Positions 1 to 7,965 of a DNA stretch of 64,000 bases are shown in pieces (position 1 is the stretch's first letter; every line of letters starts with the position of its first letter). A model generated the notes under the pieces. It made no database searches and was not told the origin of the DNA. It saw only the letters and a list, made by a program, of their open reading frames with translations. The DNA lies in the NCBI RefSeq assembly GCF_900105075.1, contig NZ_FNSK01000004.1:124001-188000 (forward strand), given 5' to 3'. The stretch is from Rhodobacter sp. 24-YEA-8. Its GTDB lineage: Bacteria > Pseudomonadota > Alphaproteobacteria > Rhodobacterales > Rhodobacteraceae. A program made the position numbers and the translations under genes.

Positions 1-1
1 C

Positions 2-916
2 GTGACCATTCGCCTGGGCCATGTGACCCAGACCTCGCACCCGTTCCATATTGGCGCGGAAATGTTCCGCGACGCTGTTGCCGCTGAAAGCAATGGCACG
101 ATTGAAATCAGCATCTATCCGGCTCGTCAGCTTGGCGACGACCGTCAGCTTCTGGAAGGTGTACGGCTTGGCACCGTGGACGCTGCGATCATTTCTTCCT
201 CGACCTTCTCGCTGTTCACGCCGGTGATGGACGCGCTGCAGCTTCCCTGGCTGATTGGGTCCTATGACGAGCTGGCCGAGGCCTTTGTCTCGGCGCCGGC
301 CAGGGACATGCTTGTCAGCCTGGACGGGTTGGGCATGACCGGGCTGGGATATTATGAGGGTGGTTTCCGTCATTTCCTGAACAACCGGGTCACCGTCAAT
401 ACGGTCGCGGATATGAAGGGGCTGCGCGTGCGCGTGGTTCCGAACCCGCTGCATATCGCGATCTTCGAGGCGATTGGTGCAGCGCCGACCCCGATGGCCT
501 ATGGCGAAGTCTATACCGCGCTGGAAACCGGTGTACTTGACGGTGCAGAGATAAATGTCTCTTCCGTCTATGGCGAGCGCTTCTACGAGGCGGCGCGGGA
601 ATTCAGCCTGACCGGGCATTTCTTCTTCCCGGGCGTGCTGGTGGTCAACAAAAGCCTTTATGACCGTCTCTCTCCCGACGAGCAGACCGCACTGGCCGAG
701 GCAGCCCGCAAGACAATCGCAACCCAGGTCGCTGCGGCAAAACAGCAGGAAATGGATGCGCTTGAAGAGCTGAAAGCTGCAAGCGTCAAGGTTGTCGAAT
801 TCAACGATGTCGAGGCAGCCCGTGCGCTTGTCCAGCCGCTTGTCGAAGACTACGAGGCCCGCGACCCGCTGGTGAAGGCCTTTGCCGATCACGTTCGCGC
901 CGCTGCGGCCAACTGA
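2..916 (+). CDS. TRAP transporter solute-binding protein, DctP family (5' partial)
   Basis: Periplasmic binding subunit that captures a substrate, usually an organic acid, for a TRAP transporter. The visible 304 residues begin in the mature domain (TIRLGHVTQ), so the signal peptide and true start lie before the window; the GTG at base 2 is not a credible start. The conserved ligand-carboxylate region LRVRVVPNPL is at visible residues 141-150 and PTPMAYGEVYTALETG at 162-177, both typical of DctP. The gene lies 34 bp before the small and large TRAP permease genes in the same orientation. The substrate is unknown; the downstream HpaH/HpaI genes hint at an aromatic-derived or dicarboxylic keto acid (inference). 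Confidence 0.93.
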   Translation: MTIRLGHVTQTSHPFHIGAEMFRDAVAAESNGTIEISIYPARQLGDDRQLLEGVRLGTVDAAIISSSTFSLFTPVMDALQLPWLIGSYDELAEAFVSAPARDMLVSLDGLGMTGLGYYEGGFRHFLNNRVTVNTVADMKGLRVRVVPNPLHIAIFEAIGAAPTPMAYGEVYTALETGVLDGAEINVSSVYGERFYEAAREFSLTGHFFFPGVLVVNKSLYDRLSPDEQTALAEAARKTIATQVAAAKQQEMDALEELKAASVKVVEFNDVEAARALVQPLVEDYEARDPLVKAFADHVRAAAAN

Positions 917-950
917 TCCCCCGCACGAGCGAAAGGCGGAGAGCCCGTAA

Positions 951-1445
951 ATGTCTGTCCATTCCCTGTTCAGTCTCTATCGAAAGGTGATAGGGGCTTT
1001 CGCCTTCGCCTGTATGGTCGGGATCGTCCTTCTGACGGCCCTTCAGGTGGTGTCGCGCTATGCGCTGCAATCTGCGCTGTTCTGGCCGGAGGAAGCGGCG
1101 CGCTTCCTCCTGATCCTCATCACCTTCATCGTCGCGGGTCTGTCCTATGATCGGGGCGAGATGATCGGTGTCACGATCTTCACGCAGCGGTTCAGTCGCC
1201 GTATTGCGCTGGTGTTCTCGGTGCTGGTCCATCTTTCGATGCTGACACTGCTGGGTTTGCTGATCTGGTATGGCTGGCAATTCGCCCAGATGAATGCGGT
1301 CCAGAAAGCGGCGGCGCTGCGGATCCCGATGCAGTGGATCTATATGGCGGTGCCGGTGGGCTTTGCCATCCTTGCCTGCCATGTGCTGGGCAATCTTCTG
1401 TGCACTTTGCGGGAACTGGCCCGTCCGAAAGGAGATCTGGCATGA
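951..1445 (+). CDS. TRAP transporter small permease, DctQ family
   Basis: Small membrane subunit of the TRAP transporter, 164 aa, a normal length. Four hydrophobic segments lie near residues 14-34, 50-66, 85-106 and 128-150. The loop motif FWPEEAARFL after the first segment matches the W-x-E-E-x-x-R signature of DctQ. The stop overlaps the start of the large permease gene in an ATGA arrangement, so the two are probably translationally coupled. It partners the adjacent DctM protein in the inner membrane and works with the binding protein encoded upstream. Confidence 0.92.
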   Translation: MSVHSLFSLYRKVIGAFAFACMVGIVLLTALQVVSRYALQSALFWPEEAARFLLILITFIVAGLSYDRGEMIGVTIFTQRFSRRIALVFSVLVHLSMLTLLGLLIWYGWQFAQMNAVQKAAALRIPMQWIYMAVPVGFAILACHVLGNLLCTLRELARPKGDLA

Positions 1446-2716
1446 GCCTCTTCATGGGCAGCTTTGCCATCTTCCTCCTGCTGAGTGTGCCGGTGGTGAT
1501 GGTGCTGGGGCTTGCCTCGGTGACCTATCTGGTGATCGTCGGCCAGTCGCATCTGCTGATCGCCCTGCCGCAGCGCCTGATCGTCGGCGTTGATCAGTTC
1601 ATCCTGCTGACGGTGCCTCTGTTCATCCTGGCCGGTAATCTGATGACTGTGGGCGGGATTTCCGGCCGGATCATCGATCTTGCGCAGGCAGCCTTTGGCC
1701 ATCTGAAGGGTGGTCTCGCCCAGGTCAATGTCAGCTCCAGCGTGTTCTTCTCGGGCGTCAGCGGTTCTGCCACAGCGGATGCAGCGGCAATGGGCACCAT
1801 CCTGATCCCCGGCATGAAGCGCGAAGGCTACCCCGCGCCCTATGCGGCGGCGCTGACTGCGGTTTCCTCGCTGATCGGGCCGATGATCCCGCCCAGTCTG
1901 CAACTGGTGGTCTTTGGCGCGCTGACCGGCACTTCGATTTCGGCGCTGTTTCTGGCCGGGATCGTGCCGGGAATTCTGCTTGCCCTGGCGCTGGCGCTTT
2001 ATGCCTGGTGGGCGGCGCATCGCAACAATCATCCCAGCAGTGGCTGGATTGGCTGGCGGGCGCTTGCCCGGGCCTTTATTCGTGTGCTGCCGGTGCTGCT
2101 GCTGCCCTTCCTGATCCTTGGCGGCATCCGGTTCGGCATCGTCACCGCGACAGAGGCGGCAGTGATAGCAGTGCTCTATGCGCTGGCGGCCAGCGTCTTC
2201 CTCTATCGCAGCCTGACCTGGCAGAGCTTTTACACTGCCACCGTAAATTCGGCCATTATGACCGCAGGCATCATGCTGATTGTCGCCATGGCCAGCATCG
2301 TATCCTTCGTCTTCGGTATCGAGCGGATCCCGGAAAAGATCGTCGGCGCCATGCTGTCGATTTCCGATAACAAATATGTCGTGCTGCTGATCATCAACAT
2401 CTTCCTCTTGCTGCTGGGCTGTTTCCTCGAACCTATCGGCGCGATGATCATCACGCTGCCGGTGCTGACCGAGCTTGCCGCGCAGATCGGGGTCGATCCG
2501 GTGCATCTGGGAGTTATCGTCTGCCTTAATCTGGTGATCGGCATGGTGACGCCGCCGCTTGGCCTGTGCCTGATGATTGTCTGCGCCATCGGTAAACTGT
2601 CGATCGAAGAGGTGACCAAAGCGATCCTGCCGATGATCGGCGTCGCAATCGCCGTGCTGATGGCGGTGACCTATCTGCCCTTCATCTCGCTCTGGCTGCC
2701 GGGATTGTTGCCGTAA
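1442..2716 (+). CDS. TRAP transporter large permease, DctM family
   Basis: Main cation-coupled permease subunit, 424 aa with about 12 hydrophobic segments. The ATG at 1442 is chosen because it overlaps the DctQ stop (ATGA), because GGAG lies just upstream, and because the protein then begins MSLFMGSFAIFLLLSVPV, the usual DctM N-terminus. An in-frame start at 1334 would add residues encoded inside dctQ. Family motifs include the FFSGVSGSATADAAAMG stretch and GMVTPPLGLCL. It completes a three-gene TRAP cassette. Confidence 0.93.
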   Translation: MSLFMGSFAIFLLLSVPVVMVLGLASVTYLVIVGQSHLLIALPQRLIVGVDQFILLTVPLFILAGNLMTVGGISGRIIDLAQAAFGHLKGGLAQVNVSSSVFFSGVSGSATADAAAMGTILIPGMKREGYPAPYAAALTAVSSLIGPMIPPSLQLVVFGALTGTSISALFLAGIVPGILLALALALYAWWAAHRNNHPSSGWIGWRALARAFIRVLPVLLLPFLILGGIRFGIVTATEAAVIAVLYALAASVFLYRSLTWQSFYTATVNSAIMTAGIMLIVAMASIVSFVFGIERIPEKIVGAMLSISDNKYVVLLIINIFLLLLGCFLEPIGAMIITLPVLTELAAQIGVDPVHLGVIVCLNLVIGMVTPPLGLCLMIVCAIGKLSIEEVTKAILPMIGVAIAVLMAVTYLPFISLWLPGLLP

Positions 2717-2768
2717 GGCCGCAGCCTCCGGCGCCCCTCTATTCTGCCATTAGCCTTTGAGGAATCTG

Positions 2769-3554
2769 ATGTCCCTGACCGAAACCGATCTCGACCAGGC
2801 CGCCCGCGCGCTCTACGACGCCGAGATTTCGAAGCAGATCATCCCGCAGCTTTCGCGCAGCCATCCCGGCCTGACCCTCGCCGAGAGCTATGAGATCCAG
2901 CGGCGCTGGATGCGCCACCATCTGGAGGCGGGCCGCAGGGTGGTCGGTCACAAGATTGGCCTTACCTCGCGCGCGATGCAGATGGCATCGAAAATGACCG
3001 AGCCGGATTATGGTGCGCTCCTCGATCATATGATGTTCCGTGATGGCCAGACAATTCCGGCAGGGCGCTTCATCAAGCCGCGCCTCGAAGTCGAGCTGGC
3101 CTTTATCCTTGGCGAAGATCTGACGGGCCCGGGCTGCAATATCTATGACGTGATGCGGGCAACCGAGTTCGTGGTGCCCGCGCTGGAGATCATCGACTAC
3201 CGCACCGAGGTGCCGCGCGCGATCACCGATACGATTGCCGATAACGCGGCCTCGGGCGGCGTGGTTGTCGGCGGCCGGCCGGTACGACCCTTCGACATCG
3301 ACATCCGCTGGGTCGGCGCTACCCTGTCGAAAAACGCGGTGATCGAGGAATCCGGCGTCTCGGCTGCGATCATGGGTCATCCGGCTGCGGGGGTGGCCTG
3401 GCTTGCGAACAAACTTGCAGATCAGGGCGAGATCCTGCGCAAGGGTCAGTTCATTCTGGGCGGCTCTTTCACCCGGCCGGTGGATATTGCTGCGGGCGAT
3501 GTGATCCAGGCCGATTACGGCCCCATGGGCGCGATCAGCGTGAGGTTCGAATGA
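2769..3554 (+). CDS. hpaH: 2-oxo-hept-4-ene-1,7-dioate hydratase / 2-keto-4-pentenoate hydratase family
   Basis: Predicted hydratase adding water to a 2-oxo-alkenoate, the step before HpaI in homoprotocatechuate meta-cleavage. The product is 261 aa, close to E. coli HpaH. Metal-site glutamates appear as E107 and E109 in KPRLEVELAF and E140 in PALEIIDYR, with K62 in GHKIGLTS, which is the family spacing. The ATG at 2769 has GAGG upstream; an in-frame TTG at 2757 would be too early. The stop overlaps the aldolase start (ATGA). No ring-cleavage dioxygenase or decarboxylase of the HPA pathway is in the window, so the true substrate could be a related 2-oxo acid. Confidence 0.85.
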   Translation: MSLTETDLDQAARALYDAEISKQIIPQLSRSHPGLTLAESYEIQRRWMRHHLEAGRRVVGHKIGLTSRAMQMASKMTEPDYGALLDHMMFRDGQTIPAGRFIKPRLEVELAFILGEDLTGPGCNIYDVMRATEFVVPALEIIDYRTEVPRAITDTIADNAASGGVVVGGRPVRPFDIDIRWVGATLSKNAVIEESGVSAAIMGHPAAGVAWLANKLADQGEILRKGQFILGGSFTRPVDIAAGDVIQADYGPMGAISVRFE

Positions 3555-4315
3555 TCACCAATGCGTTCAAGGCCGCGCTGACGCGGGGCAAGACACAGTT
3601 CGGGCTCTGGAGCACATTGTCTTCGGGCCTGACGACAGAGGTGATTGCCGGCGCAGGCTATGACTGGATGTTGCTCGATACCGAGCATTCGCCCGCAGAT
3701 CCCCTGACCGTGCTGCCGCAGCTTCAGGTAATCGCCGGTTATCCTTCGGTCAGCCCGGTGGTGCGTCCGGCTGCGAATGATCCGGTGCTGATCAAGCGCT
3801 TTCTTGATCTTGGCGCCCAGAGCCTGCTGATCCCCTATGTCCAGACCCGCGAAGAGGCCGAGGCCGCCGTGGCCGCGACCCGCTATCCGCCCGAGGGGAT
3901 AAGGGGGGTTTCGGCCCTGACCCGCGCGACCCGTTTTGGCCGGGTGCCGGGCTATTTCGACCATGCGGCAGAGGAGATCTGTACCGTGATTCAGATCGAG
4001 ACCGGGGCTGCGCTGGACGCGCTTGAGGATATTGCGGCGGTGCCGGGGGTGGATGCGCTTTTCGTCGGCCCGGCAGATCTGGCGGCAAGCCTTGGATATG
4101 GCGCGGAGCAGACCCATGACGATATGCGGGCAGCGGTTCTCGATGCTCTGCGCCGCATCCGCGCAGCTGGCAAGCCCGCCGGGCTCCTGACCGGGGATCC
4201 GGTCTTGCAGTCAAAGGCTCTGGCCGCCGGGGTGGATTTCCTGGCCGTAGGTGTTGACGCTGGCATTCTGGCCCGTGGCGCAGAGAGCTTGCTGAAATCG
4301 GCCCGCACCCTCTGA
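3551..4315 (+). CDS. hpaI: 4-hydroxy-2-oxoheptanedioate aldolase, HpaI/HpcH family
   Basis: Class II, metal-dependent aldolase cleaving a 4-hydroxy-2-oxo acid to pyruvate and an aldehyde. The 254 aa show the HpaI active site: base H46 in DTEHSPAD, R72 in PVVRPAANDP, and metal ligands E150 (IQIETG) and D176 (VGPADLA). These match E. coli HpaI H45, R70, E149 and D175 shifted by one or two. Translational coupling to the hydratase by ATGA fits two consecutive pathway steps. Macrophomate-synthase-like or 2-keto-3-deoxy-sugar aldolase activity is an alternative, since the family is promiscuous. Confidence 0.87.
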   Translation: MITNAFKAALTRGKTQFGLWSTLSSGLTTEVIAGAGYDWMLLDTEHSPADPLTVLPQLQVIAGYPSVSPVVRPAANDPVLIKRFLDLGAQSLLIPYVQTREEAEAAVAATRYPPEGIRGVSALTRATRFGRVPGYFDHAAEEICTVIQIETGAALDALEDIAAVPGVDALFVGPADLAASLGYGAEQTHDDMRAAVLDALRRIRAAGKPAGLLTGDPVLQSKALAAGVDFLAVGVDAGILARGAESLLKSARTL

Positions 4316-4346
4316 CGCCGGCGCGGAACTGAGACGGTGGCGCGAT

Positions 4347-4511
4347 TTACACGATCTGGCGGTTCAGCGTCACATACCCGACCTCGCCACCGCGCCCGGC
4401 CATGATCTTTTCCGGGTCACGACAGGAGACAGCGTAGCTGAAGCAGAAGAAAGCGACATGCGTGATCACCGACTTCGGAAAGTGAAGGCCCCTGAATCCG
4501 GCCATCATGAC
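4347..4511 (-). pseudogene. IS6-family transposase N-terminal fragment
   Basis: About 53 codons on the minus strand read as an IS6/IS26-type transposase N-terminus: a GFRGLHFPKSVITH block, then FSYAVSCRDPEKIMAGRG and VGYVTLNRQIV, corresponding to the family pattern FPKSVI...RYAVSYRDLEEIMAERG...LNRWV. The reading frame ends in a stop just where the catalytic DDE domain should begin. No DDE domain or terminal repeat is visible, so this is a dead fragment. The assignment rests on pattern recall, not a database search. Confidence 0.6.
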
Positions 4512-4603
4512 CGCGCTTTCGATTCCGCTGGCATGCAAAAGACAGATGCGACCGACCGGGAAATCGGGGGGGCGGCAATTTTTGTGACAGAAGCCGCGAA
4601 GAG

Positions 4604-4714
4604 CGAGCGCACGGTGTCCATCGCCGTCTTCATGTTGTCGTAAATCCCACGGGGGCAGCTGCACCTGAAGAAGGCAAAGGCCCTGTCGGGGGTGTCGAAC
4701 ATCCAAGCCATCGC
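4604..4714 (-). pseudogene. IS21-family IstA transposase fragment
   Basis: A 37-codon minus-strand stretch containing FDTPDRAFAFFRCSCPRG and IYDNMKTAMDTV resembles the internal catalytic region of IstA of IS21-type elements (FDAHDRAFAFFGG...RGIYDNMKTAV). Both sides run into unrelated sequence. The fragment lies 92 bp from the IS6-family scrap in the same orientation, so this gap preserves the overlapping debris of two insertion families. Confidence 0.55.
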
Positions 4715-5006
4715 AGCCCCGCTGTCATTGCGGCCCTGGTGAGCTCGATTGACGTGCGGCAGTCGACAGGCGATCTCTGACCTGAGATACCAAATTCTCT
4801 CTGCTCTCAGGCGCGGCGTCAAACCGCATAGCTGCGGTTCGCAATGTCCGGATTGAAGGGATTGCTGTGTCTGCGGCCTGGTCTCCGCTGACTCAGCATG
4901 ATTTTGAACAGTCATTGGTGAGGGCTCTACACGCCCGAGCAAACCGTGCAGCTTGCCCGGGCGGCGCCCGTCGAAATGTGTCGATCCGGCGGGAACGCTG
5001 ACCGGA
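4715..5006. other. Gene-free stretch beside IS debris
   Basis: Together with the two transposase scraps this forms a 690-bp gap between the HpaI aldolase gene and the end of the aldehyde dehydrogenase gene. No open frame here has a recognisable domain or a ribosome-binding site. I see no convincing terminator or inverted-repeat end in it. Confidence 0.5.
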
Positions 5007-6566
5007 TCAGCGCCGGATGAAGGGGTTCGGGATTTCAACCCCTGTCGAGAGCCAGACACTTTTCAGTTCAACATATTCCATGATGCCGGTCATGCCACCT
5101 TCGCGACCGATGCCGCTCATCCCGAAGCCGCCAAAGGGCGAGGTGATCGAGGTGGAACGGTAGTTGTTCACCCAGACCGTGCCGGCGCGGATCTTTTCCG
5201 TCATGCGCAGACCACGGGCGAGGTCGCGGGTCCAGACCCCTGCGGCCAGACCGAAGATGGTATCATTGGCGATCTGCACCGCCTCTTCCTCGTCTTCAAA
5301 CGGGATGATCGAAAGGACGGGGCCGAAGACTTCTTCCTGCGCGATCCGCATCGAATTCTTCACGTCGGTGAAAATCGTGGGCTCATAGAACAGCCCGTTG
5401 GGCCAGTCTGCGACAGCGGCACGTTTTCCGCCGCGCACCAGCTTTGCGCCCTCGGCGGTGGCGATGGCGACATATTCCTCGATCTTTGCCAGCTGCGGCG
5501 CGGTTGAGATCGGCGCGATCTGGGTGTCGGGGTCCGACGGGTGGCCGAAGCGGATATCCTTCAGGAAGTCCACCAGCCTTTCAATAAAGCGGTCATGGAT
5601 GGACCGCTGCAGCAACAGGCGCGAACCTGCCACGCAGGTCTGGCCCGAGGCCGCAAAGATCCCCGCAACCGCACCTTTGACCGCCTGATCCAGATCGGCA
5701 TCTTCGAAGATGATGTTCGGGGATTTGCCGCCCAGCTCCAGTGTGACCCGTTTCATCGCGCGGGCAGCCTGTTCATTGATGATCCGCCCTGCGACCGGCC
5801 CACCGGTAAAGGCGATGCGCTCGACCTTCGGATGCGCGACAAGGGCCTCTCCCATCTCATGGCCATAGCCGGTCACCACATTGACCACACCTTTCGGGAA
5901 GCCGGCCAGTTCCACCAGCTTCACGAATTCCAGCGTCGAGGCCGAGGTGAACTCCGACGGTTTGAGCACCACGGTATTTCCCGCCGCAAGCGCCGCAGCG
6001 AGTTTGAAGCTCATCAGCGGCAGGGGCGAGTTCCAGGGCATTATACAGGCCACGACGCCCAGGGGCTCATAGCGGGTGTAGTTGATCACCCCCGGCTTGT
6101 CGGTCGGGATGGTTGCGCCCTGCAATTTGTCCGCCATGCCGCCATAGTAATAGTAGTAATTCGGCAGGTAGTTCATCTGGACGGTCAGCTCGGCAATCAG
6201 CTTGCCGTTATCCTTCATCTCCAGCTGGGCGAGCCAGGCGGCGTTTTCAGTGATCAGATCCCCGAGCTTGCGCAGCAGCGCGCCGCGCGCCGTGGCAGAC
6301 AGGCTGCGCCAGGCGGGATCGTTGAACGCGCGATGGGCGGCCATGACTGCGCGGTCGACATCTTCATTCTGCGCCCGGGCGATGGTGGACCAGACTTCGC
6401 CGGAGACCGGATCGGTCGATTCGATTCGGCCGCCCGAAGCTGCGGGGGTGAAGGCGCCGTCGATATAGAGCTGGTATTCGACAATGCCATCGCGGGCCGG
6501 GGTCGGACGGATGGCGGGATTGGCGGCCTGCGGCTGGAAGGGCCCGGTCGGGTTGGAGATAGGCAT
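5007..6566 (-). CDS. NAD(P)-dependent aldehyde dehydrogenase
   Basis: Oxidises an aldehyde to the carboxylate. The 519 aa carry all ALDH landmarks: PWNSPLP with N179, cofactor K202 in LKPSE, general base E277 in LELGGKSPN and nucleophile C311 in SGQTCVAG. The ATG at 6566 is preferred over an upstream in-frame start because AGGAC precedes it and the extra N-terminal residues (MCLKLYCSHYN...) would cover the promoter. It is transcribed divergently from the polyamine-type ABC operon. A palindromic operator at 6594-6612 overlaps a TATAAT box upstream of this gene, and the same site occurs before the ABC operon and before the aconitase operon. It is plausibly the aldehyde-oxidising step after the aminotransferase at 11071-12378. 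Confidence 0.9.
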   Translation of the reverse strand: MPISNPTGPFQPQAANPAIRPTPARDGIVEYQLYIDGAFTPAASGGRIESTDPVSGEVWSTIARAQNEDVDRAVMAAHRAFNDPAWRSLSATARGALLRKLGDLITENAAWLAQLEMKDNGKLIAELTVQMNYLPNYYYYYGGMADKLQGATIPTDKPGVINYTRYEPLGVVACIMPWNSPLPLMSFKLAAALAAGNTVVLKPSEFTSASTLEFVKLVELAGFPKGVVNVVTGYGHEMGEALVAHPKVERIAFTGGPVAGRIINEQAARAMKRVTLELGGKSPNIIFEDADLDQAVKGAVAGIFAASGQTCVAGSRLLLQRSIHDRFIERLVDFLKDIRFGHPSDPDTQIAPISTAPQLAKIEEYVAIATAEGAKLVRGGKRAAVADWPNGLFYEPTIFTDVKNSMRIAQEEVFGPVLSIIPFEDEEEAVQIANDTIFGLAAGVWTRDLARGLRMTEKIRAGTVWVNNYRSTSITSPFGGFGMSGIGREGGMTGIMEYVELKSVWLSTGVEIPNPFIRR

Positions 6567-6593
6567 GGCAACCGTCCTGTTTTGCGTGACAAA

Positions 6594-6612
6594 TGTATTA
6601 TAGTGGCTACAA
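6594..6612 (-). promoter_or_regulatory. Operator copy 1, TGTATTATAnnnnnTACAA, over a -10 box
   Basis: The plus strand reads TGTATTATAGTGGCTACAA. On the minus strand it includes TATAAT about 30 bp before the aldehyde dehydrogenase start, so a bound protein would cover the likely -10. Copies occur at 6721-6739 and 17232-17250. GntR/HutC-type regulators bind short AT-rich palindromes like this, and the GntR/UTRA gene at 17478-18281 is the natural candidate (inference). Confidence 0.65.
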
Positions 6613-6720
6613 TATAGCTTAAGACACATCTGCCCTGCAAGATGCTGTCTCGGCTGTCATGGCCGCCTCCGCAGGTCTGCGATATGTCCGGAAGCAAAAT
6701 CTGCTTGCCAAATATATAAA

Positions 6721-6739
6721 TGTATTATTATTGCTACTA
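6721..6739 (+). promoter_or_regulatory. Operator copy 2 before the ABC operon
   Basis: TGTATTATTATTGCTACTA matches the sites at 6594 and 17232 in the first eight bases and in the TAC core near the end. It starts 127 bp from copy 1 in the same orientation, in the AT-rich centre of the divergent promoter region, about 110 bp before the binding-protein start. It could serve the plus-strand ABC operon. Confidence 0.55.
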
Positions 6740-6848
6740 TATAAACTATCCGGCGCCATGCGACCTGATGGCAGCAGAAAGCTGCCTGCTTCCGGATAAC
6801 GATAATGGGCCGGTGTGTCGCCTGCCCTCTGACAGGAGAGTGACCAAA

Positions 6849-7892
6849 ATGAGAGAAAGAAGGCTCCGGAACTCCGTCCTGCTGGCATTGCCGCTGGCAC
6901 TCGGCTTTGCTGCAGGGGCGCAGGCGCGCGACCTTGTGATCATCGGGCCGGGCGGTGGCTATCAGGATGCGGCGCGCGAGACGCTGTTCAAAAGCTTTAC
7001 CGAAGCGACCGGAATCAAGGTCAAGGATGATGCGTCAGACGGCGAGCTGGCCAAGATCTATTCCATGGTCGAAACCGGTCAGGTCACCGAAGACATCCAG
7101 ATGATCGGCGAGCCGGAATTGCTGCGCGGCTGTGAAGACGGGATCTTCGAACCCGTCGATTATGATATTGTCAAAAAAGATAAATTCATCGACGGAACAG
7201 CGCTGGAATGTGGGATTGGCGGCGCCGGCTGGGGCGCAGTTGTCTTCTATGACAAATCGAAACATGCCGCCGGACCGCAGAGCTTCGCGGACTTCTTCGA
7301 TGTTGAGAAATTCCCCGGCAAGCGGTCCCTGCGCTCTACTGCTCAGATGACGCTTGAGGCGGCGCTGCTTGCGGATGGCGTGCCTTCTGCAGAGGTCTAC
7401 GAGCTTCTCGCCACCGAAGAGGGCGTGGCCCGTGCTTTCGCCAGGCTTGATACGCTGAAAGGCCATGTCGTCTGGTGGAGCACCGGCGCGCAGCCTTTGC
7501 AATTCGTCGGCAGCGGCGAGGTCGACTTTGCGCTGGCCTTCACCGGTCGTATCCTGCGCGCGATGAACGAAGACAAGAAAGACTACCAGCTCGACTGGAA
7601 CACGCTGATCTATTCGGTCGATTATTGGGCAGTTGTCGCCGGTTCGCCGAAGAAAGATGAGGCGATGAAGATGCTCGACTGGATCACCGATGTTGGCCCG
7701 TTGCGCGAGCAGGCGAAAATCTGGCCAATCTCGCCGGCCAATAAAGAGGTGAACGAGGATCCGGTCATCCGCGAAAGCAATCCGGGTATGGTTCTGAACC
7801 ACACGGATGAAGGCCTTCGGATCAATACCGAATTCTGGGTCATCCATGGCGAGGACCTGGAAGCACGGTTCGCGGCCTGGGCTGCGCGCTGA
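6849..7892 (+). CDS. ABC transporter substrate-binding protein, PotD-like (family 1/8 extracellular)
   Basis: Periplasmic binding protein, 347 aa, with a signal peptide (RRLRNSVLLALPLALGFAAG, cleavage after AQA near residue 26). The ATG at 6849 is preceded by AGGAG at 6834-6838; an upstream in-frame start would run through the operator. The fold family is that of PotD/FbpA-like proteins for polyamines, opines or amino-acid derivatives. It is the first gene of a binding protein - permease - permease - ATPase operon followed by an aminotransferase, so the substrate is likely an amine or amino-acid derivative (inference). Confidence 0.88.
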   Translation: MRERRLRNSVLLALPLALGFAAGAQARDLVIIGPGGGYQDAARETLFKSFTEATGIKVKDDASDGELAKIYSMVETGQVTEDIQMIGEPELLRGCEDGIFEPVDYDIVKKDKFIDGTALECGIGGAGWGAVVFYDKSKHAAGPQSFADFFDVEKFPGKRSLRSTAQMTLEAALLADGVPSAEVYELLATEEGVARAFARLDTLKGHVVWWSTGAQPLQFVGSGEVDFALAFTGRILRAMNEDKKDYQLDWNTLIYSVDYWAVVAGSPKKDEAMKMLDWITDVGPLREQAKIWPISPANKEVNEDPVIRESNPGMVLNHTDEGLRINTEFWVIHGEDLEARFAAWAAR

Positions 7893-7965
7893 TCACTGAA
7901 TGAACCGGCAGGCGCCCGCTTCAGGACGCGCCTGCCAGAACCGACTGCGGGGCGTGGGTGGCGAA

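Noticed and set aside
5541..6617. 358-codon open frame on the plus strand
   Set aside because: It is opposite the aldehyde dehydrogenase and low-complexity in character.
6709..6750. A canonical sigma-70 promoter for the Pot-like operon
   Set aside because: TTGCCA and several AT-rich hexamers are present but none has proper spacing; only the operator repeat is well supported.
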